From: Virgibacillus phasianinus
Lineage (GTDB): Bacteria; Bacillota; Bacilli; Bacillales; Amphibacillaceae
Reading direction: 5' to 3'
Length of the DNA: 64,000 bases
NCBI RefSeq assembly: GCF_002216775.1
Contig: NZ_CP022315.1
Location: 2,170,001-2,234,000, forward strand
The position numbers were made by a program, and so were the translations under genes. Positions 17,058 through 26,174 of this stretch are shown here, in pieces; positions within the stretch are counted from its first letter, which is position 1; each line of letters starts with the position of its first letter. The notes beneath the pieces are model-generated. The model made no database searches. It was given only the letters and a program-made list of their open reading frames with translations, and had not been told where the DNA came from.

Positions 17058-18191
17058 ATGATAATTGGGGTTCCTCGGGAGATTAAAAACAATGAACGAA
17101 GGGTAGCGCTTACACCATCGGGGGTAACAGCATTTACAAAGGCTGGTCATAAAGTTTTGATCGAAAACTTAGCTGGAAATGAAAGCGGTTTCCGCAATGA
17201 AGACTATACAGCTTACGGCGCTGAGATTGTAGCTACAGCAGAAGAGGCCTGGTCAGCTGATATGGTAATGAAAGTAAAGGAACCACAATCAGAGGAATAT
17301 GGCTTTTTTCGTGAAGGATTGATCTTGTTTACTTATTTACATCTCGCTGCAGAGCCTGAATTAACAAAAGAGCTTGTGGAGAAAAAAGTAACTGCCATTG
17401 CTTACGAAACAATTCAGGATAGTGATGGATCATTGCCGCTTCTTGCACCAATGAGTGAAGTTGCGGGGCGTATGGCCGTGCAGATCGGTGCTCAATATTT
17501 GGAGAACGTAACAGGTGGCAAGGGTATCTTGTTAGGGGGCGTTCCAGGAGTTCAACCAGGAAATGTGGTCATAATTGGCGGTGGCGCTGTCGGAACCAAT
17601 GCAGCAAAAATGGCCTTAGGTCTCCGTGCGAATGTAACTATTATTGATATTAGTGCAAAACGACTGCGGGAACTGGAAGATTTATTTGGTGGAGCCGTTA
17701 CAACGTTAATGTCGAATCCACTCAATATTCAAGAGGCAGTAAAACAGGCGGATCTATTAATTGGTGCAGTTTTGATACCTGGTGCAAAGGCACCGCAGCT
17801 TGTCAGTGAGGAGATGGTAGAAGCAATGATGCCGGGGTCGGTCATTATTGATGTGGCTGTTGACCAAGGTGGATCGATTGAAACAATTGACCGAATAACA
17901 ACGCATGATAATCCTGTTTATCTGAAACACGGAGTCCTTCATTATGCGGTTGCAAATATGCCCGGTGCAGTTGCACGCACCTCAACATTATCATTAACCA
18001 ACAACACGAGTCAGTTCGGGGTTTTCCTTGCCAGTAAAGGGCTGGAAAAGGCGGTTGAGTTGAATGAAGCGTTAGCAAAAGGCGTGAACACTCATGCTGG
18101 ATCGGTTACGTATGAAAAAGTTGCCAGCACTCACAACATGGCTTACACACCTCTGTTAACTAGTTTGCGTAATCCGGTTTCTACGTATTAG
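17058..18191 (+). CDS. ald: Alanine dehydrogenase
   Basis: The 377-residue enzyme oxidatively deaminates L-alanine to pyruvate and ammonia with NAD. It begins [19 protein letters not shown], the AlaDH/PNT N-terminal motif. It has [10 protein letters not shown] and [11 protein letters not shown] in the catalytic domain. The NAD site is [20 protein letters not shown] near residue 170. ATG 17058 follows AGGGAGTGAT. In taurine dissimilation the aminotransferase converts pyruvate to alanine; Ald recycles it and frees ammonium. Its place as first gene before tpa and xsc supports that role over general alanine catabolism. An operator-like repeat overlaps its promoter. Confidence 0.96.
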   Translation: MIIGVPREIKNNERRVALTPSGVTAFTKAGHKVLIENLAGNESGFRNEDYTAYGAEIVATAEEAWSADMVMKVKEPQSEEYGFFREGLILFTYLHLAAEPELTKELVEKKVTAIAYETIQDSDGSLPLLAPMSEVAGRMAVQIGAQYLENVTGGKGILLGGVPGVQPGNVVIIGGGAVGTNAAKMALGLRANVTIIDISAKRLRELEDLFGGAVTTLMSNPLNIQEAVKQADLLIGAVLIPGAKAPQLVSEEMVEAMMPGSVIIDVAVDQGGSIETIDRITTHDNPVYLKHGVLHYAVANMPGAVARTSTLSLTNNTSQFGVFLASKGLEKAVELNEALAKGVNTHAGSVTYEKVASTHNMAYTPLLTSLRNPVSTY

Positions 18192-18231
18192 CTTGCAGGT
18201 TTGACAATCATTTTTAAGAATGGAGGCTATA

Positions 18232-19590
18232 ATGATGAAGACAAAAACGGAAATGGGTAATGTTGTGGAACAGGCGGTACCGCAGTTATGGAATGCGATG
18301 CACCGCTATAATCCGGAGGCACAGCAAACGGTGGCAGTATCGGGAGATGGAGCATGGTTCACCGATGAGGCTGGCAACCGTTACTTGGATGGTGTGTCAG
18401 GGTTATGGTGCTTAAATTTAGGCCATGGACAGCAGGAAATTGTTGATGCGGCTGCTGAACAGATGAAAAATCTATCTTATTTCCCATTAATCATGAGCCA
18501 TGGGCCAGCTATTAAATTAGCAGCCAAGATTAGTGAGTTACTTGGGGAGGACTATCAAACCTTCTTTTCAAACAGTGGCTCGGAGGCAAATGAAACAGCC
18601 TTTAAAATCGCGAGACAATACCATAAACAAACAGGTAATCCGGAGAAATTTAAGTTTATTTCACGGTACCGGGGTTATCATGGTTCCACTCTCGGTGCAC
18701 TGAGTGCGACGGCACAGGCAAATCGGCGTGTGAAATACGATCCGGGTGTTCCAGGATTTCTGCATGTCTATCCACCGTACAGCTATCGATCCATTTTTGG
18801 CGGTGAGCCTGAGGAATCTGATTTAAAGGCAGCTCAATTGCTTGAAGAAATGATTAACTGGGAAGGCGAAGAAACGGTAGCTGCATTTATTATGGAACCG
18901 TTCATTTCCGGTGGGGGTGTGATTATTCCATCCATGAAGTACATCCAACGGGTCGCCGAGATTTGTAAAAAACACAATGTACTGCTGATCATGGATGAAG
19001 TTGTTTCCGGTTATGGGCGGACAGGAGAAATATTTGGTTTCAAGCATGCAGAAGGGGTTCAACCCGATATTGTTACAATGGCTAAAGGACTAACAAGTGG
19101 TTATTTACCACTTGGTGCAACAGCGGTTAAATCAGAAATTTACGATGCATTTAAAGATGCGGGAAAAGATAACCATTTCCGTCACGTATCCACGTATGGT
19201 GGTCACCCCGCGGCGTGCGCAGTTGCCCTCAAAAATATTGAAATTATTGAGCGCGATAACATTGTTGACAGGGTACGGAAACTTGGAAAATCCAAGTTGG
19301 GAGAGCTTCACCAATTAATCGATCATGAGAATGTCGGAGAAGTAAGGCAGGTTGGTTTCTTGCTTGGGCTTGAAATGGTAACAGATAAACAATCGAAAGT
19401 ACCGCTGGACGATGCAAAGATGGGGGAAATAATCGGCAAGTGTAAAGAAAAAGGGCTGATTATCGGCAGGAACGGTGACACGGTTCCGGGGCAAAATAAC
19501 GTGATTATTGTTGCGCCACCGTTAACTAGTACAGAAGACGATCTGGATTTTCTTGTCGAAACAGTACAATCAGTCATTGGCGGTCTGTAG
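18232..19590 (+). CDS. tpa: Taurine-pyruvate aminotransferase
   Basis: A 452-residue class III PLP aminotransferase. PLP-site features are FFSNSGSEANETAFKIAR near 105, YRGYHGSTLGALSATAQ near 150, LLIMDEVVSGYGRTG near 248 with the conserved aspartate, and the lysine in VTMAKGLTSGYLPLGA near 285. The C-terminus NNVIIVAPPLTSTEDDL is typical of the omega-aminotransferase group. Class alone does not fix the substrate; adjacency to xsc and ald identifies taurine plus pyruvate giving sulfoacetaldehyde plus alanine. ATG 18232 lies 5 bases after GGAGG, while ATG 18220 precedes that site. It is 40 bases after ald. Confidence 0.88.
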   Translation: MMKTKTEMGNVVEQAVPQLWNAMHRYNPEAQQTVAVSGDGAWFTDEAGNRYLDGVSGLWCLNLGHGQQEIVDAAAEQMKNLSYFPLIMSHGPAIKLAAKISELLGEDYQTFFSNSGSEANETAFKIARQYHKQTGNPEKFKFISRYRGYHGSTLGALSATAQANRRVKYDPGVPGFLHVYPPYSYRSIFGGEPEESDLKAAQLLEEMINWEGEETVAAFIMEPFISGGGVIIPSMKYIQRVAEICKKHNVLLIMDEVVSGYGRTGEIFGFKHAEGVQPDIVTMAKGLTSGYLPLGATAVKSEIYDAFKDAGKDNHFRHVSTYGGHPAACAVALKNIEIIERDNIVDRVRKLGKSKLGELHQLIDHENVGEVRQVGFLLGLEMVTDKQSKVPLDDAKMGEIIGKCKEKGLIIGRNGDTVPGQNNVIIVAPPLTSTEDDLDFLVETVQSVIGGL

Positions 19591-19622
19591 GTAGCCTTGG
19601 AATCTGAGGGAGTGGGGATAAG

Positions 19623-20537
19623 ATGAACTATGAACGATTAAAGGCCTTTATTGCAGTTGCTGAAAGAAAGAACTTTTCAGAAGCCGCAAAAATACTATTT
19701 GTCACTCAACCTACTATCACCTCACAAATTAAAGCATTAGAAGAAGAATTGGGTACCAAATTATTCGAACGCACAACGAAGAAGGTTAAAATGACCCAAT
19801 CGGCAGTTATTTTATATAAATATGCGCGGGATATTATTCGTCTAAGTGACTCCGCACGAAAAGAACTTGTCAAAACCGAGGATGTCATGCACGGTGATTT
19901 AAGTATGGGGTGCAGTTTCACAATTGGCGAATATATTCTCCCGGTGTATTTAAAGAAATTCAAGGATCTGTACCCATTAATCCAGATGAGTGTAAACATT
20001 ACTAATTCCAACAACATCGTCACCAGCCTGAAGGATCAGCTGGTGGATGTCGGTTTAATTGAAACACCGATTGATGACCCACAGATTATGGTCGAGCCGT
20101 TTCTTGCTGATGAGCTGGTTTTAATCGCTTCAGCTAACTATTTTTCAAATAACGAGCAAAACATATCAGCCGATCAGTTAAAACAAGTGCCGCTGATTTT
20201 TCGCGAACAAGGTTCTGGTACCCGTGCGGTTGTCGAACACCATTTGAATAAGGCGGGAATATCCATGGATGAGTTGAATGTAGTAATGGAACTTGGGAGT
20301 ACGGAAGCCATTAAATCGGCTGTTGAATCTGGATTAGGTGTTTCGATTATTTCCAGAAACACAATCATTAAGGAACAAAAGCTGAAATTATTGACTGCAT
20401 ATTCGATTGAGGGGATATCCTTTTACCGCTATTTCTATATAGCCTGTCGCAAGGATCAAATTTTAAAGTCAACAACAGATTTATTTGTTGATGAATTAAG
20501 AAAAATGACCTGTGAACAGGAGGCAGGTGTATCTTAA
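19623..20537 (+). CDS. LysR-family regulator, CysL-like
   Basis: A 304-residue LTTR: the winged HTH MNYERLKAFIAVAERKNFSE to about residue 60 (TQPTITSQIKALEEELGTKLFERT) and a periplasmic-binding-like effector domain to the end. The effector domain includes REQGSGTRAVVEHHLN and ESGLGVSIISR, seen in the CysL/CysB-like group. CysL in B. subtilis activates sulfite reductase genes. It lies between tpa and xsc in the same direction with gaps of 32 and 48 bases. Because Xsc releases sulfite, a regulator sensing sulfur metabolites would fit, but the ligand is inferred. Confidence 0.85.
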   Translation: MNYERLKAFIAVAERKNFSEAAKILFVTQPTITSQIKALEEELGTKLFERTTKKVKMTQSAVILYKYARDIIRLSDSARKELVKTEDVMHGDLSMGCSFTIGEYILPVYLKKFKDLYPLIQMSVNITNSNNIVTSLKDQLVDVGLIETPIDDPQIMVEPFLADELVLIASANYFSNNEQNISADQLKQVPLIFREQGSGTRAVVEHHLNKAGISMDELNVVMELGSTEAIKSAVESGLGVSIISRNTIIKEQKLKLLTAYSIEGISFYRYFYIACRKDQILKSTTDLFVDELRKMTCEQEAGVS

Positions 20538-20585
20538 TCATCAATTTTAAAATAGATAATTAGAAATTTTAAGGAGGAATTTTAA

Positions 20586-22361
20586 ATGGCAAAGCAGCAA
20601 ACAGAAGTACGGGAAGCAACAATGAAAAAGGTGAAAATGACACCAAGTGAAGCAATTGTAGAAACTTTAGTCGCAGAAAATATAGAAGAGGTCTATGGTA
20701 TTGTCGGCTCTGCCTTTATGGATATGCTCGATTTATTTCCGGCAGCTGGAATCCGCTTCTTACCGGTACGGCATGAACAAAGTGCGGGACATATGGCCGA
20801 TGCCTATACAAGGGTTTCTGGTACAGCCGGTGTAATTATTGGGCAAAATGGTCCGGGAATTACAAACATGGTGACCTCCGTTGCGGCAGCAAATCAGGCA
20901 CATACGCCGATGGTTGTAATCTCACCATCAGCAGGTACACCGACAATCGGATGGGATGGTTTCCAGGAAGCAAATCAGGTTTCTATTTTTGAAGACATTA
21001 CCAAAGAAACAGTACGTGTGACACATAAAAGCCGAGTAGCGGATTGCCTGCGAACAGCTTTCCGTATCGCATATGCGGAGCGCGGACCTGTATTGTTCGA
21101 TATTCCACGAGACTTATTTTACGGGGAGCTAGAAGATCAAATCCTGCAACCTCACCAGTACCGTGTTGATGCTAGAGGAAGCGGTGATCCGGAATCAATA
21201 GAGCGAGCAGTCGGATTGCTAAAAGATGCGGAGTACCCTGTTATCATTTCGGGACGCGGTGCAGTTGATTCAGACGGTGTTGATACGGTTGGCAAAATAG
21301 CGGAACATTTAACCGCCCCTGTTGCTGTATCCTATATGCATAATGATGCTTTCCCAGCAGATCATCCGTTATCAGTTGGCCCAATCGGCTACATGGGTTC
21401 CAAGGCAGCAATGCACACGCTAAAAAAAGCAGACGTCGTGCTGGCAATTGGCACACGGTTATCCGTTTTTGGCACATTGCCATGTTACGATATTGATTAT
21501 TTTCCGAAAAATGCTAAAATCATCCAGGTGGACATTAACCCTCGTCAAATTGGGCGGACACATCCGGTTGAAGTGGGACTAATTGGTGATGCAAAAGCAA
21601 CGACAGATGAAATCTATAAGCAATTGCAAGCAGCAGTACCTTCCCCAGGTAACAAGCAAAGTCGTCTGGAAGAGGTAAGTAAATTGAAAGAAGACTGGGA
21701 ACAGGAACTGGTAGACTTGGCAATGGAGGATGGAAATCCAATTAACCCGCGTCGTGCGTTGCTGGAACTAACGAAGGCATTACCAGAGAACACGATTATT
21801 TCATCCGATATTGGTAATGTTTCATCGACTGCAAATGCTTACTTGAAGTTTAATCAGACACGCCGCCATATCGCTGCATTAACATTTGGGAACACTGGGT
21901 TCGCATACCCAGCAGCATTAGGTGCTCAATTAGCGGAACCGAATTCACCTGTCGCAGCAATCATTGGTGATGGTGCGTGGGGCATGAGTCTGCATGAAGT
22001 AAGTACCGCTGTTGAACAAAACATCCCTGTCATTGCTTGTGTATTCAACAATAAATCATGGGCTGCGGAGAAGAAAAATCAGGTAGATTATTATGACAAT
22101 CGGTTCATCGGTTCTGATATTGAGGCTCCAGATTTTGCTGAGGTAGCCAAGTCGATGGGTGCACTTGGCTATACGATTGATAAACCGGAAGATATTGCCC
22201 CGGTTGTAAAGGAAGTTTTGGCAAAGCGCAAGCCGGCAGTCCTTAATATCTATGTAGATGGTACGCAGCTTGCACCACCATTCAGGAGAGATGCATTAAA
22301 AATGCCTACACGACTATTGGATAAATACAAACACCTTGATCATGGTGTTTGGGGTAAGTAA
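20586..22361 (+). CDS. xsc: Sulfoacetaldehyde acetyltransferase
   Basis: This 591-residue ThDP enzyme cleaves sulfoacetaldehyde with phosphate to acetyl phosphate and sulfite. It has the ThDP-domain order of acetolactate synthase relatives: PYR domain with the cofactor-activating glutamate in [15 protein letters not shown] near 60; central domain; PP domain with the GDG motif in [12 protein letters not shown] followed by the NN pair in VFNNKSW. Features favouring Xsc over acetolactate synthase are [27 protein letters not shown] and the tpa/ald context. ATG 20586 follows AAGGAGG by 8 bases. It ends the operon. Phosphotransacetylase, needed to use acetyl phosphate, is not in the window. Confidence 0.92.
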   Translation: MAKQQTEVREATMKKVKMTPSEAIVETLVAENIEEVYGIVGSAFMDMLDLFPAAGIRFLPVRHEQSAGHMADAYTRVSGTAGVIIGQNGPGITNMVTSVAAANQAHTPMVVISPSAGTPTIGWDGFQEANQVSIFEDITKETVRVTHKSRVADCLRTAFRIAYAERGPVLFDIPRDLFYGELEDQILQPHQYRVDARGSGDPESIERAVGLLKDAEYPVIISGRGAVDSDGVDTVGKIAEHLTAPVAVSYMHNDAFPADHPLSVGPIGYMGSKAAMHTLKKADVVLAIGTRLSVFGTLPCYDIDYFPKNAKIIQVDINPRQIGRTHPVEVGLIGDAKATTDEIYKQLQAAVPSPGNKQSRLEEVSKLKEDWEQELVDLAMEDGNPINPRRALLELTKALPENTIISSDIGNVSSTANAYLKFNQTRRHIAALTFGNTGFAYPAALGAQLAEPNSPVAAIIGDGAWGMSLHEVSTAVEQNIPVIACVFNNKSWAAEKKNQVDYYDNRFIGSDIEAPDFAEVAKSMGALGYTIDKPEDIAPVVKEVLAKRKPAVLNIYVDGTQLAPPFRRDALKMPTRLLDKYKHLDHGVWGK

Positions 22362-22369
22362 TTAATTAA

Positions 22370-22405
22370 ACCTCTGAGCCTTTGAATCTGGCTCAGAGGT
22401 TTTTT
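22370..22405 (+). terminator. Terminator after the taurine operon
   Basis: ACCTCTGAGCC (22370-22380) pairs perfectly with GGCTCAGAGGT (22390-22400), followed by five T. Confidence 0.92.
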
Positions 22406-22425
22406 GGTATGAAAGGAGGTTCTGA

Positions 22426-22473
22426 ATGCATAAAGCCCATCGATCAATCCATACTATACCTAAAATTACATGA
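22426..22473 (+). CDS. Possible 15-residue leader peptide upstream of M42 peptidase
   Basis: ATG 22426 follows a strong AAAGGAGGT and encodes MHKAHRSIHTIPKIT. Its stop lies inside the ribosome site of the next gene, so translation could be coupled. It may simply be a chance frame; the strength of its ribosome site is the only support. Confidence 0.3.
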   Translation: MHKAHRSIHTIPKIT

Positions 22474-22486
22474 AACAGGTGAAAAA

Positions 22487-23557
22487 ATGGATGTATTAAA
22501 AGATTTAACACAAGCGCAAAGTGCATCAGGATATGAGAATGAAGTCCGTCGTATTATGCATAGGGAATTGGATCAAGTATGCAGTGAGATTCTTTATGAC
22601 CATACAGGTAGTATTTTCGGAAAAACAGAAGGAAATTCTTCCGGCCCGCGGGTGATGCTTGCTGGCCACATGGACGAGGTTGGCTTCATGGTAACCGGAA
22701 TTAATCAGGATGGATTTCTTCGTTTTACACCACTTGGCGGCTGGTGGGATCAGGTTCTGCTGGCACAGCGTGTTACTGTGATTACAGAGAAAAGGAAGTT
22801 CACAGGTGTAATCGGGTCAAAACCTCCCCATCTGCTAAAGCCTGAGGAAAGAAATAAAGTATTTCCAATCAGAGAAATGTACATTGATATTGGAGCGCAT
22901 AATAAAGAGCAAGTGGAAAAGTGGGGGATTCGCGTTGGTGATCCGGTTGTTCCTATTTGTCCATTTGAAATCATGCCTGACCATGATACGGTATTAGCTA
23001 AGGCTCTCGATAATCGAATCGGCTGCTATATGGCTGTTGAGGCCGCAAAACAATTAAATACAAGTCACCATCCGAATACTGTCTTTGCTGGGGCGAATGT
23101 GCAAGAGGAAGTAGGGTTAAGAGGAGCACAAACATCACCATACGCTGTGAACCCGGACATTGCTATTGTGCTTGATGTCGGTGTTGCCCAGGATACCCCA
23201 GGCACAAGCAGTGACGATGTTGAGCATCCTGCATTACAAAAAGGACCGGTTGTTACTTTTCTTGATGCATCAATGATCCCTAACCATCGCTTCCGTGATT
23301 TAGTAATCGATACTGCAGAGAAAAATAACATTCCGCATCAAATAGAAGTGATTACAGGCGGTGGCACAGATGCCGGGAAAATTCATATGTATAAAGAGGG
23401 TGTTCCTACCATAGTAATTGGTGTGCCAATTCGGTACATGCACAGCCATGTGTCCCTTGCCAGCAAACAGGATATTGAAAACGGGGTTAAATTGCTTGTT
23501 GAGGTTATTAAGAGGCTTGACTCTGATGCATATGAATCGCTTATTAATTATCAGTAA
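22487..23557 (+). CDS. M42-family aminopeptidase
   Basis: A 356-residue tetrahedral-aminopeptidase relative (glutamyl aminopeptidase / YsdC type). Metal-site motifs are MLAGHMDEVGFM near 62 (His, Asp), AKALDNRIGCYMAVEA near 170 (bridging Asp), ANVQEEVGLRGAQ near 205 (catalytic Glu-Glu) and VLDVGVAQDTPG. The ending VPTIVIGVPIRYMHSHVSL carries the last metal-ligand histidine. ATG 22487 fits the family start and follows CAGGTGAA; upstream in-frame starts would add 35 residues not seen in relatives. It starts just after the xsc terminator and may use readthrough or a promoter hidden there. It trims short peptides in the cytoplasm. Confidence 0.9.
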   Translation: MDVLKDLTQAQSASGYENEVRRIMHRELDQVCSEILYDHTGSIFGKTEGNSSGPRVMLAGHMDEVGFMVTGINQDGFLRFTPLGGWWDQVLLAQRVTVITEKRKFTGVIGSKPPHLLKPEERNKVFPIREMYIDIGAHNKEQVEKWGIRVGDPVVPICPFEIMPDHDTVLAKALDNRIGCYMAVEAAKQLNTSHHPNTVFAGANVQEEVGLRGAQTSPYAVNPDIAIVLDVGVAQDTPGTSSDDVEHPALQKGPVVTFLDASMIPNHRFRDLVIDTAEKNNIPHQIEVITGGGTDAGKIHMYKEGVPTIVIGVPIRYMHSHVSLASKQDIENGVKLLVEVIKRLDSDAYESLINYQ

Positions 23558-23560
23558 ATG

Positions 23561-23610
23561 AAAAAGAGCCACTGAATGGCTTGTTACGGCCACCAGTGGT
23601 TCTATTTTTT
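23561..23610. terminator. Bidirectional terminator between M42 peptidase and APC permease
   Basis: GAGCCACTG near 23566 pairs with CAGTGGTTC near 23594, with A-run before and T-run after. It can serve both converging genes. Confidence 0.8.
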
Positions 23611-23613
23611 TGG

Positions 23614-25089
23614 TTAATTAGTTGTCGACAATGGAGGCTCCTGTCCATCCTTTGCCTTATTTACCTTACCTAGAATCATATAATCCATTTCATCTTTCGG
23701 TATCTTTTGAAAGACTGGTCTTCTAAATAGATAAAATAAGATACCAATCACAATCCAAATGGCCAGCGCGACCAATGAAGGCGTGCTCAAAAATCCTGGT
23801 GATCCTGGAATCAGTAACAGCGCTAGAATACCAAGCCCAAAAAGAGATCCTAGCAAAGACATAAACTTTTTCACAGGTGCGATAGTTTTAGTATCATCTT
23901 GGTTTTGTCTGGACCATCTGAAGCTTTTATAAGCGACAAAACAGCAATAAAAGAATACGACAGCAATTCCCGTTGAGGACATGTTTACTACCCATGATAA
24001 TGCTGATCTCCCGAACCACGGTGCTATTAAGCATAATATACAAACAGTGATGATGCCGATTTGCGGTGTATTATTTTTCGAATGCAAACTAGCAAATGAC
24101 TTCGGCAAAAACTGCGCCCTGCCCATTGCAACCAGTACACGGCTTGCAGACAAGTAAAACCCGTTAAGTCCTGTAAAAATACCCATACAAAGGGAAACAG
24201 CCAAGATAAACAAACCTACATTCCCTAATGTCCCAGCTACCACAGTCCCAGTTCCCCAAATATCGTTTAGGGCAACAAGCTCCTGCCATGGCATTGGCAA
24301 TGCCGTAACAATAATCATTACGGAATATTCTAATGCTGCAAAAATAAGAGCAAAAACAATTAGTGAAAATGCTTTTTTGGGTGAGAAATCAAATTCCTCA
24401 GCAACTTGAGGTATACTAGCAAATCCTACATAGGCCCATGGGGCAATCGCAACAATTGCAATAATGGAAGACCAGGATGATATACCTGGTTTGAATCCGG
24501 GCTGTAAATTACTGAATGAAGTATCAGAGTTGAAAATCATCCCCAATAACAGCAAAGCAACCCCGGCAAGCAGCAGAACACAAAATATGAATTGCGTTTT
24601 TCCAGTTAAAGTTGTTCCTCGAACATTCATGTAGGCAAAGACAATTAATGCAATGCTTGCTACCAAAATTTGACCGAAGTAAACATCCCAGCCAGCTATA
24701 TTGTACAAATAACCCCATTCTACCGCTGCGGGTAATAAAAATTTTGCTAATAATGCTAGCGCGGATGCGTTCAAGGCAACAATACATACATATGCCAATG
24801 TTAACGCCCATCCGCATATAAAAGCGTGTGTTCTGCCGAATGTCGCATAAACAAAAGCAACATCCCCGCCGGATACAGGTAATTCCTCAATTAAAAATCC
24901 ATAACTGACCCCGATCACGAGCATAATCAATGCCCCAATTAGAAATCCAATAATAACCCCAAGCGGGCCTCCTTGCCCCATCCAGATTGCAGGTTGAACA
25001 AAACTTCCCCAACCGATGGCAGAGCCAAAAGCAATAGCCCAAACCCACTGAGGCTTTAGGGTCTTCGATAGTTCCGCTCTTTGCTTCAT
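23614..25089 (-). CDS. APC-superfamily amino acid permease, candidate taurine importer
   Basis: A 491-residue protein with about twelve to thirteen membrane spans. The first helix carries the APC substrate-site motif AIAFGSAIGWGSFVQPA (broken helix GSxxG). IPQVAEEFDFSPKKAF near residue 230 is the conserved loop after TM6. The start follows GAGGAAAATG on the minus strand. The family moves amino acids and amines with protons or by exchange; substrate cannot be read directly. Its promoter contains the same operator-like repeat as ald, and it converges on the taurine operon, so taurine uptake is the best context-based guess. No TauABC or TRAP taurine transporter is visible here. A perfect cre match lies in its leader. 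Confidence 0.85.
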   Translation of the reverse strand: MKQRAELSKTLKPQWVWAIAFGSAIGWGSFVQPAIWMGQGGPLGVIIGFLIGALIMLVIGVSYGFLIEELPVSGGDVAFVYATFGRTHAFICGWALTLAYVCIVALNASALALLAKFLLPAAVEWGYLYNIAGWDVYFGQILVASIALIVFAYMNVRGTTLTGKTQFIFCVLLLAGVALLLLGMIFNSDTSFSNLQPGFKPGISSWSSIIAIVAIAPWAYVGFASIPQVAEEFDFSPKKAFSLIVFALIFAALEYSVMIIVTALPMPWQELVALNDIWGTGTVVAGTLGNVGLFILAVSLCMGIFTGLNGFYLSASRVLVAMGRAQFLPKSFASLHSKNNTPQIGIITVCILCLIAPWFGRSALSWVVNMSSTGIAVVFFYCCFVAYKSFRWSRQNQDDTKTIAPVKKFMSLLGSLFGLGILALLLIPGSPGFLSTPSLVALAIWIVIGILFYLFRRPVFQKIPKDEMDYMILGKVNKAKDGQEPPLSTTN

Positions 25090-25130
25090 TCATTTTCCTC
25101 CTTTAATTGTAAAAAGCACATCTGTCCCTC

Positions 25131-25144
25131 TGTAAGCGTTATCA
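25131..25144 (-). promoter_or_regulatory. cre site in the permease leader
   Basis: TGTAAGCGTTATCA matches the cre consensus TGWNANCGNTNWCA at every constrained base. It lies between the predicted promoter and the permease start, where CcpA would act as a roadblock. CcpA control is inferred. Confidence 0.6.
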
Positions 25145-25166
25145 AAAGGTGATTTTCTTCGTGCGG

Positions 25167-25220
25167 ACTAGTTCCCAATTCAACTAGTTAAATTAAAACA
25201 TTTAAAATTTGATAAATCAA
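25167..25220 (-). promoter_or_regulatory. Permease promoter with operator-like inverted repeat
   Basis: On the minus strand, TTGATT (25215-25220) and TTTAAT (25192-25197) are spaced 17. Just after the -10 lies the inverted repeat ACTAGTT-N8-AACTAGT (25167-25188). The core is shared with the ald promoter repeat at 16996-17016, and the position relative to the -10 is the same. Confidence 0.6.
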
Positions 25221-25384
25221 TAATTTACAAAATATTTGATCATTGAAATTGGTTATAGCATTAATGAAAAACTTTAATAAGCTCTGAAGAGGCCAAAATC
25301 AAGGGGGTTATTAAAATAGAAAATTGGGTAATAGTAAAAAGAATTCCCAAACAAATATTATCTTAAAAAGGAGGCGAAAAACAA

Positions 25385-25657
25385 GTGAGTAAAATTGAAG
25401 CATACTACAGGACAGAAAACGATGCGGAAAGCGCAAAGGCTAAGCTTGAAACGTTTAAGGTCGGTGACGTGATAATAGAGAGGGTACCGGATGCCTCAAG
25501 AAACGGATTTATCGAACAGATGAAAAACATATTTGCTGACGTGGATGCAAGCGAGCAGCATGATCCACAAATTCTGCAGGCTGACATAGCAGAGGAAGAC
25601 TTTGCGGAAGCAAATAGGATTGTTCAGGAAAGTGAAGGATACTTTTCCGATAAATAA
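25385..25657 (+). CDS. Small acidic hypothetical protein
   Basis: A 90-residue protein starting at GTG 25385 behind AAAGGAGGCG. It reads as a ferredoxin-like mix of strands and helices (IEAYYRTENDAESAKAKLE, then VGDVIIERVPD) with an acidic tail (DIAEEDFAEANRIVQESEGYF). The alternating pattern resembles small general-stress or membrane-potential-unrelated proteins found across Bacillaceae, but I do not recognise a named family. It stands alone, with its own terminator 15 bases after the stop. Confidence 0.7.
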   Translation: MSKIEAYYRTENDAESAKAKLETFKVGDVIIERVPDASRNGFIEQMKNIFADVDASEQHDPQILQADIAEEDFAEANRIVQESEGYFSDK

Positions 25658-25671
25658 ACTTATGGTAATGG

Positions 25672-25700
25672 ACCACCCCTGGAAGGGTGGTTACTTTTTT
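25672..25700 (+). terminator. Terminator after small hypothetical gene
   Basis: ACCACCC (25672-25678) pairs with GGGTGGT (25685-25691), followed by a T-rich tract to 25700. Confidence 0.75.
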
Positions 25701-25889
25701 AGATGACTAGAAAGCATAAATTTGATTGAACGCGGGCGAGGGCGGAAATAGGACTTGGGAGAGGGCAAGTCCAACTCGGGAGAGAGATAGTTGTCTCACC
25801 CCAATGAAGTTTCACTTTATCTTTACTTTGTCGAACTGGTGTTCTATAATAGTTATACTACTATAATTTGGTAGCAGATAAAGGGGGAT

Positions 25890-26153
25890 ATGATGATGCA
25901 GGTTCTTGAAAGCCCGCTTGGGGACACTTATTTATGGGAAAAGTTAAAGTCTGAATTAACCGTAGAGGAACAGAAATGGATGCAATATTGTGTATTTGAA
26001 GGGAAAACGATAGTAGAGATAGCGGAACAGGAAAACGTCACAACAGACACCGTAGATAGCTGGAGGGAAGGTGTAAGAAAAAAATTATTGGTTGCTGTTG
26101 AAAAACGGGGGGGTAAAGGAAACTCCGTGACCGATAGGTGTGATAGGATATAG
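25890..26153 (+). CDS. Small sigma-70 region 4-like HTH protein
   Basis: An 87-residue protein. Residues about 22-70 (LTVEEQKWMQYCVFEGKTIV, EIAEQENVTTDTVDSWREGV) follow the helix-turn-helix pattern of sigma factor region 4 or a LuxR-type HTH. No sigma region 2 is present, so it is not a full sigma factor. The start is uncertain: three consecutive ATGs (25890, 25893, 25896) follow AAGGGGGAT. It lies 21 bases before a serine hydrolase gene and is probably co-transcribed. Target unknown. Confidence 0.65.
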   Translation: MMMQVLESPLGDTYLWEKLKSELTVEEQKWMQYCVFEGKTIVEIAEQENVTTDTVDSWREGVRKKLLVAVEKRGGKGNSVTDRCDRI

Positions 26154-26174
26154 ATAGCAAGGGAGGGATGTTTC

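Noticed and set aside
20586-22361. Acetolactate synthase large subunit
   Set aside because: The ThDP fold is shared, but no small regulatory subunit or ilv genes are adjacent, and [12 protein letters not shown] with [11 protein letters not shown] plus tpa and ald neighbours fit sulfoacetaldehyde acetyltransferase better.
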